This document shows positions 44,569 through 53,377 of a stretch of DNA of 64,000 nt, in pieces. A model generated the notes under the pieces. It worked only from the letters and a program-made list of their open reading frames with translations, was not told the DNA's origin and searched no databases. Each line of letters begins with the position of its first letter. Positions within the stretch are counted from its first letter, which is position 1. Origin of the DNA: Chloroflexota bacterium (GTDB lineage: Bacteria; Chloroflexota; Dehalococcoidia; Lucifugimonadales; Lucifugimonadaceae); contig JABMNO010000024.1 in assembly GCA_013204555.1 (NCBI GenBank), positions 46,397 to 110,396 of the forward strand, read 5' to 3'. The position numbers and the translations under genes were made by a program.

Positions 44569-45003
44569 ATGGTGAATCGAACAGACATTGAATGGCTGAC
44601 GCTGGACTCGACCTCTTCAACTCCTTTCCATCGTCAGATCGACGAGGGAATCAAAACCGCCATCGCGATGAAACAGCTCCGAGCACGCGATCGGTTGCCC
44701 ACGATCCGTGCGCTTGCCGACCAACTTGGAATCCACCCCAATACGGTCGCACGCGCCTACTCCGGCCTGGTGAGAGATGGCGTGTTGATCGCTCAGCCCG
44801 GGCGAGGAACGTTCGTGCCACCGGAGACAGGCGATCTGGGTGCCGAGCGGCAGGTGCGACTGGATTCCATCCTCACACGGAGTCTGGTTCGCGCCCTCAG
44901 CCTGGGCTTTTCCGTTGACCAGATCGAAGCAAGTTTCAACAGAAATTTAGCCGGTTTCGATGATCGGACGGACGGACTGGATCGACAGGATGGAGACTCA
45001 TAG
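44569..45003 (+). CDS. GntR-family regulator (YtrA type), probable regulator of tungstate uptake
   Basis: A 144-residue protein: a GntR winged helix (about 14-80, PFHRQIDEGIKTAIAMKQLRARDRLPTIRALADQLGIHPNTVARAYSGL) with a short helical C-terminal tail instead of a large effector domain, as in the YtrA subgroup. ATG 44569 is chosen; an upstream ATG adds 23 residues. It lies six bases ahead of the tupA-like gene, so it is the first gene of the import operon. Sensing of metal oxyanion status is only an inference from position. Confidence 0.85.
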   Translation: MVNRTDIEWLTLDSTSSTPFHRQIDEGIKTAIAMKQLRARDRLPTIRALADQLGIHPNTVARAYSGLVRDGVLIAQPGRGTFVPPETGDLGAERQVRLDSILTRSLVRALSLGFSVDQIEASFNRNLAGFDDRTDGLDRQDGDS

Positions 45004-45009
45004 GTAATC

Positions 45010-45906
45010 GTGAATATGACAACTAAGGTCGATGTTGATTCGGGATCAGTAAGCTGGTCACGAGTGATCCGACTCTGGCTCGCGCTCATCGCTATGGTTG
45101 CGATCACCCTTGGAGCAGTCAGTTGCGGAGACTCCCAGAGTTCAGACGTCATTCTCGCGACCACTACGAGCACATATGACACCGGATTGCTCGATATGCT
45201 TCTCCCTGTGTTCGAGGAGCAGACCGGGTTCAATGTAAAACCGATTGCCGTAGGTACCGGAAAGGCCCTCGCTATGGGCGAGCGCGGGGAGGCCGATGTC
45301 CTCCTGGTCCACGCTCCCGCCGCAGAGGCTAAGTTGCTGGAAAGTGGGGCGGCTCTAAGCCGAAAACCTGTGATGTACAACTATTTCGTACTCGCAGGCC
45401 CCCCTGACGATCCGGCCAGTGCTCGCGCCGCCTCTGCGATTCAACTTGCTTTGAACTGGATATCGAGCTCTGGTTCGGACTTCATATCGAGAGGAGACGA
45501 CTCTGGAACGCACAAGATGGAGTTGAGCCTGTGGGAGCTTGCGGAGGTAGTTCCTGCCGGAAGCTGGTACCAGGAATCCGGGCAGGGGATGGGCGCAACG
45601 CTGCAAATAGCCTCCCAGAAGGCCGCTTACACACTCTCTGATCGAGCCACATTCCTCGCCCAGAGCGGGGTTCTCGATCTGGCGATCGTTTCGGGAAGGG
45701 ACGACGCGCTGCTGAATACGTACTCGGTAATTGAACTGAACGGTGATCGCTTCCCTGAGATCAACGTCAAGGGCGGCAAGGCGTTCGCCGAGTTCCTGGT
45801 ATCTCCTGAGACTCAGGCGATGATCCGTGACTTCGGTGTTGAGCAGTACGGTGAGCCCCTATTCATCACCGAACTCCCAGGGAGAGCCCCAGGGACGAGC
45901 CAGTGA
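45010..45906 (+). CDS. tupA: Tungstate ABC transporter, substrate-binding lipoprotein (TupA-like)
   Basis: A 298-residue lipoprotein with signal helix about 20-37 and lipobox ending at Cys39 (GAVSC). The oxyanion-binding motif ATTTSTYDTGLLD (50-62) is the hallmark of TupA-type tungstate binders and separates them from ModA. SRGDDSGTH supplies the second binding loop. It captures tungstate (possibly molybdate) outside the membrane and passes it to the TupB-like permease, whose start follows one base after this stop. Confidence 0.92.
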   Translation: MNMTTKVDVDSGSVSWSRVIRLWLALIAMVAITLGAVSCGDSQSSDVILATTTSTYDTGLLDMLLPVFEEQTGFNVKPIAVGTGKALAMGERGEADVLLVHAPAAEAKLLESGAALSRKPVMYNYFVLAGPPDDPASARAASAIQLALNWISSSGSDFISRGDDSGTHKMELSLWELAEVVPAGSWYQESGQGMGATLQIASQKAAYTLSDRATFLAQSGVLDLAIVSGRDDALLNTYSVIELNGDRFPEINVKGGKAFAEFLVSPETQAMIRDFGVEQYGEPLFITELPGRAPGTSQ

Positions 45907-45907
45907 A

Positions 45908-46606
45908 ATGGATCTGATCTGGGACGGCGTTAGTGAGGCATTTCGACTGATCTTTGGCGGCGACAAAGAGGTCGCCGAAATAGTGCTTTTGACCCTACGC
46001 GTATCCGCTACCGCAACCGTACTGGCAACGCTCATCGGAGTGCCAATTGGCGCGGTGCTTGGCGTCTGGCAGTTCAAGGGTCGCGGAGTGTTGATTAGCA
46101 TCGTCAACACAGGAATGGGCGCACCGCCCGTCGTCGTTGGACTCGTAGTGATGATCCTGCTCTGGCGCAGCGGCGTTCTGGGTGGGCTGCACATCCTCTA
46201 CACGCCATGGGCGATGGTATTCGCACAGGCACTAATCGCGTTGCCAATCGTCATCGGCTTCTCGATGGCAGCGATAGCTCAGATAGATCCCGCGTTCCGG
46301 CAGCAGATGCTGGCTCTGGGCGCGTCGAGATCACAGGCGCTGTGGATAATGGTGATCGAGGCCAGACTCGCAATTCTGGCCGCCGTGATGGCCGGGTTTG
46401 GTGCGGTGATCTCGGAAGTCGGCGCTGTGATGATGGTTGGTGGCAACATCAAAGGCGAGACCCGGGTACTCACCACGGCTACCGTTCTTGAATCCAACCG
46501 GGGCGAGTTCGGCACGGCCATAGCGCTTGGCACCATACTTCTAACTCTCACATTCCTGGTGATCGCTGCGCTGACCATCGTCCAGCAAAGGGCAAGGATT
46601 CGATGA
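45908..46606 (+). CDS. tupB: Tungstate ABC transporter, permease (TupB-like)
   Basis: A 232-residue permease with five to six membrane helices and the EAA-type cytoplasmic loop (QQMLALGASRSQALWIMVIEARLAILAAVMAGFGAVISEVGAV). ATG 45908 is used since it follows the tupA stop by one base; an overlapping upstream start at 45827 is out of place. It ends in an ATGA overlap with the ATPase gene, showing tight translational coupling. Confidence 0.92.
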   Translation: MDLIWDGVSEAFRLIFGGDKEVAEIVLLTLRVSATATVLATLIGVPIGAVLGVWQFKGRGVLISIVNTGMGAPPVVVGLVVMILLWRSGVLGGLHILYTPWAMVFAQALIALPIVIGFSMAAIAQIDPAFRQQMLALGASRSQALWIMVIEARLAILAAVMAGFGAVISEVGAVMMVGGNIKGETRVLTTATVLESNRGEFGTAIALGTILLTLTFLVIAALTIVQQRARIR

Positions 46607-47739
46607 CGAAGACGCCGGCCGTTGAGTTGAGGGACGTGAAGTTCAGGCGGAACGGGCGACTTTTGCTCGATGTCCCCTCGTTACGCGTGACCGGACATGA
46701 AACTCTCTCTGTGATTGGACCGAACGGCGCAGGTAAGACCACGTTGCTTCGTGTCCTCTCTCTCCTCGACCGCCCACAAGACGGGACGATAATCCACGAT
46801 GGCGATGAGATTCACTCGGGCGGCGACGCGCTCAAACGACGCCGTCGACTGGCCATGGTTATGCAGCAGCCACTGCTCCGCAACACAAGTGTGTGGGAGA
46901 ACGTGGCGACCGGCCACCATTTCCGTCATACCCCGAAGGCCGAGGCGTCCCGAATGATCGGGGAGTGGCTCGACAGGTTCGGAATCAGTCATCTGGCCGA
47001 CCGCAACGCAAGGAGGCTCTCTGGAGGTGAGGCACAGCGGGTAAACATGGCCAGAGGACTCGTCCTTGAACCCGATCTGTTGCTGTTGGACGAACCATTT
47101 AACGGACTCGATCAGCCGACGAGACTGGCGCTCCTGGACGATCTGTGGCGGATACTGAAAGAGATTCAAACCACCACGATTCTTGTCACACACGATCGGG
47201 CCGAGGCGCAGGCGCTCGGCAGCACCGTGGCGGTCATGCTTGAGGGAAAGGTGGAGCAGGAGGGAACTCCAGAGGAGGTCTTTTCGGCTCCGCGGACAGA
47301 GAAAATCGCCGCCTTCGTGGGCGTTGAGAATGTCTTATCGGGGCGTGTAATTGAATCTTCTAACGGGTTGACCGAGATGAGTGTTGGACGCGGTCACGTG
47401 ACGTTAATCGGAGAGTTCCCGATAGGCGAGGAACTTGTGCTGGGTATTAGCCCTGAAGCCATCGTTCTGGAAGATCCAACTGGCTATGCGACCACGACGA
47501 GTGCCCGAAACCGCATTTCAGGCACGGTGACCCGGGTATTCGAAATGGGCGCGCAAGCCCGCGTCGTAGTCGATTGCGGATTCCCACTCGTGAGCCTGAT
47601 AACCGGCCGCTCCGTTGTTGACCTGCGATTATCGCCGGGCGCTCCGATAGTGGCGTCGTTCAAAGCCAGCGCGGTTCACGTGATCCGTAATGGACAGCTA
47701 CCGCGCTCTGCGACAGACCGTGATCTGATCGAAAAGTGA
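46603..47739 (+). CDS. tupC: Tungstate ABC transporter, ATPase with C-terminal oxyanion-binding domain (TupC-like)
   Basis: A 378-residue ABC ATPase: Walker A GPNGAGKT (39-46), signature LSGGEAQRVNMARGL, Walker B LLLLDEPF and the H loop VTHDRAEA. A C-terminal TOBE/MOP-like domain (about 300-370, with RNRISGTVTRVFEMGAQARVVVDCG) may sense oxyanion, as in ModC-type subunits. It overlaps tupB by four bases, and moeA follows after a 48-base gap. Confidence 0.92.
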   Translation: MTKTPAVELRDVKFRRNGRLLLDVPSLRVTGHETLSVIGPNGAGKTTLLRVLSLLDRPQDGTIIHDGDEIHSGGDALKRRRRLAMVMQQPLLRNTSVWENVATGHHFRHTPKAEASRMIGEWLDRFGISHLADRNARRLSGGEAQRVNMARGLVLEPDLLLLDEPFNGLDQPTRLALLDDLWRILKEIQTTTILVTHDRAEAQALGSTVAVMLEGKVEQEGTPEEVFSAPRTEKIAAFVGVENVLSGRVIESSNGLTEMSVGRGHVTLIGEFPIGEELVLGISPEAIVLEDPTGYATTTSARNRISGTVTRVFEMGAQARVVVDCGFPLVSLITGRSVVDLRLSPGAPIVASFKASAVHVIRNGQLPRSATDRDLIEK

Positions 47740-47787
47740 TTGACCGGCGGCCAGGTCCTGAGCCCCGCCGACCGGAGGAGAAAATCG

Positions 47788-49101
47788 ATGACTGACTTTC
47801 CTCATCACGATGACCATGTCCATGCCGATGAAGGCGACATGCTCAGCATTGAAGAGGCGCTGGAGAAGGTGCTGTCTTACACATCCGTTCTTCCTGCCGA
47901 GAGCCGCCCTCTGCTCGAGTCTCTGGGTGGCGTACTTGCGGAGGATGTCAGGGCGGGATTCGATATCCCCCCCCTTCCAAACTCAGGCATGGACGGGTAT
48001 GCGGTACGTATTGAGGACGTGATGAACGCTTCTGAGTCTTCGCCAGTTGAGTTACCTGTCTCGGGAGAGGTCGCGGCCGGCGCCGTTCCAAGCGTCCCAC
48101 TGGCAGCCGGAACCGCGGTACGCATCATGACTGGAGCACCGGTTCCTGTTGGATCAGGCGCGGTTGTACCGTTCGAGGACACTGATGAGCTAGCACGGCG
48201 GGCAAAGGATGGCCAACTCACCTCTATCGGCATCTGCAAGACACCGAAAGCAGGAGCGAACATCCGGCTAGCGGGCGAGGACATCCGCGCCGACGCTCTC
48301 GTGCTGGTCAGAGGTATGGTCCTGCGCCCCTGCGACATCGGACTGGCGGCCTCGCTTGGCCTGACGCACCTTCCGGTAATCAGGAAGCCAGTCGTCGCTA
48401 TCATCTCAACGGGCGACGAGATCCTGGAGCCTGGAGAGGAACGCAGACCCGGCGCGATCTATAACTCCAACGCCTACACCATCGCCAGTTTCGTCACACG
48501 TTACGGCGGAGTGCCACACATTGTTGGCACGGCGCGTGACACGGCCGACTCATTGAACGCCATTCTCGACCGCGCAATGGACGCTGATCTCGTAGTGACC
48601 TCGGCCGGCGTTTCACGCGGAGACTACGACGTGGTCAAAGACGTTCTCGCGTCCCGAGGCCACATCGTCAACCGGTCGGTGCGTATCAAACCGGCTCGGC
48701 CGCTTGCATTCGGGGCACTGACAGGCGAAGGCAGAGACATCCCTCACATTGGCTTGCCCGGCAATCCAGTGGCCGTTGTCGTCGCTTTCGAGGTGTTCGC
48801 ACGGCCTGCGATTCTTGCGATGTCAGGCCACACAAGTCTTGAGAAATCGACTATTCAGGCCACCCTCGATGACCCCATCAGGAATCCTGATCACCGACGC
48901 GTATTTGCACGGGTACAGGTCTACGCGGACGTCAAAACAGGCGGTTATCGGGCGAAACTGAGCGGTAGTCAGGGCTCAGGAGTTCTCACCGCGGCAGCTG
49001 CGGCAAACGGCTTTGCCATATGCCCAGAGGACAGTGATGGGCTGGTGTCCGGCGATACTGCTACCGTGCAGATGCTGGACTGGCCAGAACAACTGCTGTA
49101 A
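47788..49101 (+). CDS. moeA: Molybdopterin molybdenumtransferase MoeA (likely tungsten insertase here)
   Basis: A 437-residue MoeA. Family motifs are PNSGMDGYAVR, MTGAPVP, STGDEILEPGE, SAGVSRGDYDVVKDVL and GLPGNPVAVVV, covering domains III, the MPT-binding domain and the C-terminal domain. ATG 47788 has GGAGGAG seven bases upstream and is clearly better than 47740. The N-terminus is unusual: MTDFPHHDDHVHADEGD holds four histidines and several acids before the normal start. MoeA inserts the metal into metal-binding pterin. Lying directly after a tungstate importer and convergent with two AOR genes, it is probably dedicated to the tungsten cofactor. Confidence 0.93.
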   Translation: MTDFPHHDDHVHADEGDMLSIEEALEKVLSYTSVLPAESRPLLESLGGVLAEDVRAGFDIPPLPNSGMDGYAVRIEDVMNASESSPVELPVSGEVAAGAVPSVPLAAGTAVRIMTGAPVPVGSGAVVPFEDTDELARRAKDGQLTSIGICKTPKAGANIRLAGEDIRADALVLVRGMVLRPCDIGLAASLGLTHLPVIRKPVVAIISTGDEILEPGEERRPGAIYNSNAYTIASFVTRYGGVPHIVGTARDTADSLNAILDRAMDADLVVTSAGVSRGDYDVVKDVLASRGHIVNRSVRIKPARPLAFGALTGEGRDIPHIGLPGNPVAVVVAFEVFARPAILAMSGHTSLEKSTIQATLDDPIRNPDHRRVFARVQVYADVKTGGYRAKLSGSQGSGVLTAAAAANGFAICPEDSDGLVSGDTATVQMLDWPEQLL

Positions 49102-49126
49102 TCGTTCTCCATCGATATTAAAGATT

Positions 49127-49160
49127 GGAGCCGATCATCCGGGGGGCGATGATCGGCTCC
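49127..49160. terminator. Bidirectional terminator-like hairpin between moeA and AOR 1
   Basis: GGAGCCGATCAT (49127-49138) and ATGATCGGCTCC (49149-49160) form a perfect 12-bp stem with a 10-base loop between two convergent stops. No long T run follows on either side; on the minus strand AATCTTTAAT follows. Confidence 0.75.
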
Positions 49161-49180
49161 TGAAACGAAAGTAGTCGGCG

Positions 49181-51076
49181 TTAAGCGACGGTCGCTGGTA
49201 TCTCTTCTTCGGCCCACGAGATGCCGAGCTCCGCAAGTTTGGCCCTCGTCGGTACACCGGTATGCTCATCCCATCCCATCATGGCGTACATGGTGTGGAC
49301 AGCTTCATCCATCTTCTCTTTATCAATGCCGCCGTTCTTCAGTCCGCCGCTTTTGGTTCCGTTGAAGAACCGTTTTGGCAACTCATCCTGGGAAGAGTCA
49401 ATGCCTTCCCGCAGGTTGAATATGCGGCCTAGCGTGGCCACGCGCTCACCCAGTTGTAGGGCCTCATGGGCGGTGTAAGACCAACCGGTTGCCGCAGCAA
49501 TGATCTCTACTTGTTGAGAGAACGTCCATGGGACGAACTGGCAGCTGACCGCTGAGTCCCTGAAGAGGCTCCACAGATGGGAAGCCTTCTGGTTCGCGAC
49601 CTTATCGCCGCTGAGGTCATTTGCTGGCAGAGGGATTGTCGCGCCCATCCCTTTCAAGTGCTCAAACCCGGCAGAAGGCTGTGTCGCTGCCGTATCGTGC
49701 AGGCCTGCGCAGTGATCCGCTCCGTGAGCCTCAAAGGAGTAGACGATGCCCAGACCCTGCTTCACTCTCGGATCGTGCATCGGAAGTTCCAGGCCCTTCA
49801 CGTGCATGGCAAACTCTTCTGAGCCGTGCCCCAGGATCTCCGCAGCTCTCTTGGTTCCTTCAGCCAGAGTCGCACCAATGCCTTCACGCCTGGCAATCAT
49901 CTCAACCATCTGAAGCATTGCCTCGGCGTTGCCAAACCTGAGATCGATACCGCCGGTATCCTCCAGAGTGATGATTTCGTTCTCGAAACACTCCATGCCA
50001 AACGCGATGGAGACTCCCAATGAAATCGTATCCATGGAGTACAGATTGGCCAGTTCGTTGGCCTTAATGATGGCGGCGAGATCGTCGACACCACAGGTTG
50101 AGCCAAGGGCGCCCAGAGATTCATACTCCGGACCTCCGTTGCGCTTATCCACATTCCACGGCTCCTGGATTGCAACGGTCTTCTTGCACCTGATGGCACA
50201 AGCAGCGCAGGCCTCCATCCCGGTTCCGTATACGTCCATCGTGGTGGTTGCGGTGATCTTCTCAACGGTTGGGAAGTCGTTATCTCTGAAATTGTGGGAC
50301 GGCATGTTGCCCACTGCGTTTCCGGAGATCATCATCGAATGCTCGCCCGTGCCAACATCGTGCATAGACGGGTTGAACAGGGGGAGGTCGTAGTACTCCT
50401 TGTTCATGAACAAGGTCAGTTCGCGTAGCTTGGCTGCGTCTGCAACTTGCGGGTTCTTGCGTCCGCGAACCGCTATCGCCTTGAGGTTCTTTGATCCCAT
50501 TACGGCGCCTAGGCCGCCGCGACCAGCGGCGTCCTTCAAGTCGTTGATCACACAGGCGTAGCGCACCTGGTTCTCGCCGCCGGGGCCAATTGCAGATGTG
50601 CGGATGCCCTTGATTCCGGTCTCCTCCGCAATCGTGTCATGGGTATCCATGACCGTCTTGCCCCAGAGGTGTCCAGCGTCCTTCAACTCAACCCCGTCGT
50701 TGGTTACAAGGAGGTACACAGGTGAGTCGGCACGACCTTCAACAATTATGGCGTCGTAGCCAGCCTTCTTGACCTCCATCGGCCAGAAGCCGCCTACTTC
50801 AGTCTTGGAATAGCCGCCAGTAAGTGGAGATTTTGCGCCAATGCAGTTACGCGTTGCCCCGGGCATAGCGAGCCCAGTCATAGGTCCAAGGGCGTAGATA
50901 ATTTTGTTTTCTGGCGAAAGCGCATCTATCCCCGGAGGGACTTCCTTCAAAAGAAAGTAAGAGACAAATCCGGCGCCCCCCAGATACTTCCGATAGAAAT
51001 CTTCTTCCGGCTCGTCTGTCGTGATCTTCCGTTCTGTGAGATTGACTCTCAGAATCTTTCCGGCAACTCCCTGCAT
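49181..51076 (-). CDS. Tungsten-containing aldehyde ferredoxin oxidoreductase (AOR 1)
   Basis: A 631-residue AOR-family enzyme. The N-terminal domain (1-210) has the tungstopterin segment AGRGGLGAVMGSKNLKAI (about 185-201). The 4Fe-4S cluster ligands are Cys290, Cys293 and Cys297 (CAACAIRC) with Cys512 (SCQF) as the fourth. Glu317 (GPEYES) and His455 (GADHCAG) occupy the active-site acid and histidine positions. The family oxidises aldehydes to acids using ferredoxin, or runs in reverse. AAGGAG six bases before ATG 51076 is a strong ribosome site. It follows the MoaD-like gene in the same direction. Confidence 0.94.
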   Translation of the reverse strand: MQGVAGKILRVNLTERKITTDEPEEDFYRKYLGGAGFVSYFLLKEVPPGIDALSPENKIIYALGPMTGLAMPGATRNCIGAKSPLTGGYSKTEVGGFWPMEVKKAGYDAIIVEGRADSPVYLLVTNDGVELKDAGHLWGKTVMDTHDTIAEETGIKGIRTSAIGPGGENQVRYACVINDLKDAAGRGGLGAVMGSKNLKAIAVRGRKNPQVADAAKLRELTLFMNKEYYDLPLFNPSMHDVGTGEHSMMISGNAVGNMPSHNFRDNDFPTVEKITATTTMDVYGTGMEACAACAIRCKKTVAIQEPWNVDKRNGGPEYESLGALGSTCGVDDLAAIIKANELANLYSMDTISLGVSIAFGMECFENEIITLEDTGGIDLRFGNAEAMLQMVEMIARREGIGATLAEGTKRAAEILGHGSEEFAMHVKGLELPMHDPRVKQGLGIVYSFEAHGADHCAGLHDTAATQPSAGFEHLKGMGATIPLPANDLSGDKVANQKASHLWSLFRDSAVSCQFVPWTFSQQVEIIAAATGWSYTAHEALQLGERVATLGRIFNLREGIDSSQDELPKRFFNGTKSGGLKNGGIDKEKMDEAVHTMYAMMGWDEHTGVPTRAKLAELGISWAEEEIPATVA

Positions 51077-51113
51077 TGAATTCTCCTTACGAATGCCGTG
51101 TCCTATCTCTTAT

Positions 51114-51347
51114 CTATCCGCCTTCAATCGGGGAGAACACCAACAGGTGATCCCCATCTGAAACCTCCGCATCGCCATAAACCAGTTGTCCTTCGATACT
51201 CGCGTTCCACTGCGCGTCTTCGCTTACGCCCAGAGCCGACAGTGCGTCGGTTACCGTGGCGCCATCGGGCAGAGTCACAGTGGCGCTCTTGTGGCCTTCC
51301 TCAAGATGCCTGCGTAGCGGTCCTATAGGTTCTATGATCACGTTCAT
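51114..51347 (-). CDS. MoaD/ThiS-like sulfur-carrier protein
   Basis: A 77-residue beta-grasp protein. The hallmark is the C-terminal SPIEGG, whose terminal Gly-Gly would be adenylated and thiocarboxylated. Upstream strands include TVTLPDGATVTDALSALGV and NGQ-like EGQLVYGDAEVSDGDHLLVF. In Moco synthesis MoaD gives sulfur to the dithiolene. Its place between two AOR genes suggests a dedicated carrier for the tungsten pterin (inference); no MoaE, MoeB or other pterin genes are in the window. Confidence 0.88.
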   Translation of the reverse strand: MNVIIEPIGPLRRHLEEGHKSATVTLPDGATVTDALSALGVSEDAQWNASIEGQLVYGDAEVSDGDHLLVFSPIEGG

Positions 51348-51419
51348 GGGATCACTACTATAAGCCGTTGGCCTGCGAGTGAAACCGACGCAGACAGATC
51401 ACTATGTTTCGGCGTCAAC

Positions 51420-53255
51420 TCATGAGGCTCCCACCAGTTCTCTCAGCCCCAGTTTCTCCAGCTTCGCATCACTCGGCCGGGTCGTTACCGGGTCCCAGTC
51501 CATTGCGCGCAGATAGTCTCCTATCAAGGCGTCATCGTCAATAGTCACGCCAGCGTTGGGGCCTTCCGTTTGGGCTGGCTTGCCCAGTGCACGAGGGTTG
51601 AACTCCATTTCGAGGGGGTTCAGTCCCTCTCGCAGGTTGAACATGTGTCGCAACGTGCCAATGCGCTCGCCAGCAAGCTCAAGTTCCTCCATGGTGTATC
51701 CATGGCCAGTTACTATCTCAAGGAACTGTGTGATGAAGTCGATATTGTATGCATTGAACCCAAACAGGCATATTCCAGTCGCGTTCGCAACATGCACCAT
51801 GGAAGCTGCCTTATTGTGAAGCTCTCCGAATCCTTCTGCGCTGAATTTGTCGGAGCGCGTATCTTCCATGTATCCGTCACCCATGATCCAGCCAACGCCG
51901 CCCTGTGTATGACGACCGGGCGTTCCGTCCATCCTGTAGGTAACAGCGAGGGCCGGTACGAACTTGGGATCGTGGGCCGGTAGCTCTTGTCCTCCGGCAT
52001 GGACAGCGAACTCTTCCGAACCCTGAGCTAGTTTTTCTGCTGCGACCTTTACGCCGTCAGCGAGCAACGCGCCTATGCCTTCCCTTTTCGCGATCAGTTC
52101 CGTAAGAGCAACAACCGCGTCGCCATCACTCCACTTCAGTTCAAATCCCACATCGTCCACAGACAGTATTTCGTTCTGGAAACACTCAACAGCGAACGCC
52201 GCTGCAGCACCAGTCGATATCGTGTCGAGACCGTAGGCGTTACAGATATCGTTGAACCGTATGATCGAATTCAGATCATCATTCAGGATGTCGGTTCCCG
52301 CCATCGTGAGAGTCTCGTACTCAGGCTTGTGCGACTCCTTCAGCCGACCGGCGCCCGGCTTCATATGACCACCGCAGGAGATGGTGCACCGCCAGCATCC
52401 ATAGCGCTTCGCCTGCTCCGAGATCACCTCATCGCCGCCGATGTTGATGGCTGTTGGGAAGTCGACCGCGCTACCGCTCCAGTTCTTGACAGGTGAGTCG
52501 CCGGTAAGGATCGCTCCCTCTGTGATTCCGGCCGTCCCGTAATCGTGGAAAAGATTCCCTGCCTCATTGAGGCGCGGAATCCAGCGACGCCGCAGGAGTG
52601 CCGCTTCCTTCTCATCGTGCATCGGCACCTTGAGCTTGCCTCGTGCGACGATGGCCTTGAGATTCTTTGAACCCATCACAGCGCCCAGTCCGGATCTACC
52701 AGCGGCGCGCCCCTTATCGTTCATCACGCACGCCATCAGAGACTGCATCTCGCCCGCCGGACCGATACACGAGACTCGGGTGTACCGCTTCCCATACTCT
52801 TCCCGAAGGATGTCATCGGTATCCTGGGTGTCCTTGCCCCAGAGGTACGCCGCATTATGCAGGGACGCTTTGCCCTCATCCAGCAGTAGGTACACAGGCT
52901 TTTCGGACACGCCAGTGAAGAAAACAAAGTCATATCCGGCGAACTTCATGAAAGGCCCAAAATCGCCGCCTGAACTGGCATCTCCCCAGGTACCGGTCAG
53001 GGGTGACTTGCCAACCACTGTGTAGCGGCCGCTAGTCAGTGCGGGAGTCCCGGTCAGGGGACCGCTCGTGAATCCCAGAATATTGTCCGGGCCAAGTGGA
53101 TCCGCGCCTGGCTTCATCCGCTCATACAGGATTTTTGTTCCAATCCCATAACCACCCAGATAGTCATGGGCGAGGCTATCGTCCACGGGTTGCTCAGTGA
53201 GCGACCCATTCGTTAAATCGATCGATAGAATCCGGCCCATGAATCCGTTCGCCAT
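51420..53255 (-). CDS. Tungsten-containing aldehyde ferredoxin oxidoreductase (AOR 2, divergent)
   Basis: A 611-residue AOR-family enzyme. Tungstopterin segment AAGRSGLGAVMGSKNLKAI lies at about 184-202. Cluster ligands are Cys287, Cys290 and Cys294 (CWRCTISC) and Cys496 (GICLFGF). Active-site candidates are Glu312 (PEYET) and His449 (PGRHTQGG). It keeps the fold and cluster of AOR 1 but is strongly diverged from it, notably around the substrate side (TPGRHT versus GADHCAG). So it likely has another aldehyde or acid substrate. GGAG lies upstream of ATG 53255. First gene of the AOR2-moaD-AOR1 group. Confidence 0.93.
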   Translation of the reverse strand: MANGFMGRILSIDLTNGSLTEQPVDDSLAHDYLGGYGIGTKILYERMKPGADPLGPDNILGFTSGPLTGTPALTSGRYTVVGKSPLTGTWGDASSGGDFGPFMKFAGYDFVFFTGVSEKPVYLLLDEGKASLHNAAYLWGKDTQDTDDILREEYGKRYTRVSCIGPAGEMQSLMACVMNDKGRAAGRSGLGAVMGSKNLKAIVARGKLKVPMHDEKEAALLRRRWIPRLNEAGNLFHDYGTAGITEGAILTGDSPVKNWSGSAVDFPTAINIGGDEVISEQAKRYGCWRCTISCGGHMKPGAGRLKESHKPEYETLTMAGTDILNDDLNSIIRFNDICNAYGLDTISTGAAAAFAVECFQNEILSVDDVGFELKWSDGDAVVALTELIAKREGIGALLADGVKVAAEKLAQGSEEFAVHAGGQELPAHDPKFVPALAVTYRMDGTPGRHTQGGVGWIMGDGYMEDTRSDKFSAEGFGELHNKAASMVHVANATGICLFGFNAYNIDFITQFLEIVTGHGYTMEELELAGERIGTLRHMFNLREGLNPLEMEFNPRALGKPAQTEGPNAGVTIDDDALIGDYLRAMDWDPVTTRPSDAKLEKLGLRELVGAS

Positions 53256-53377
53256 ATGAGTTCTCCATTCCCGGCGTCAACTCGGGAGGTTGCAAGGTGC
53301 AACATCGTAGCGATCAAGGCGGTTAGGACTGTGAGTATTCCGTGAATGTCGCCATCGAAAATGACGAACTCTTCTCA

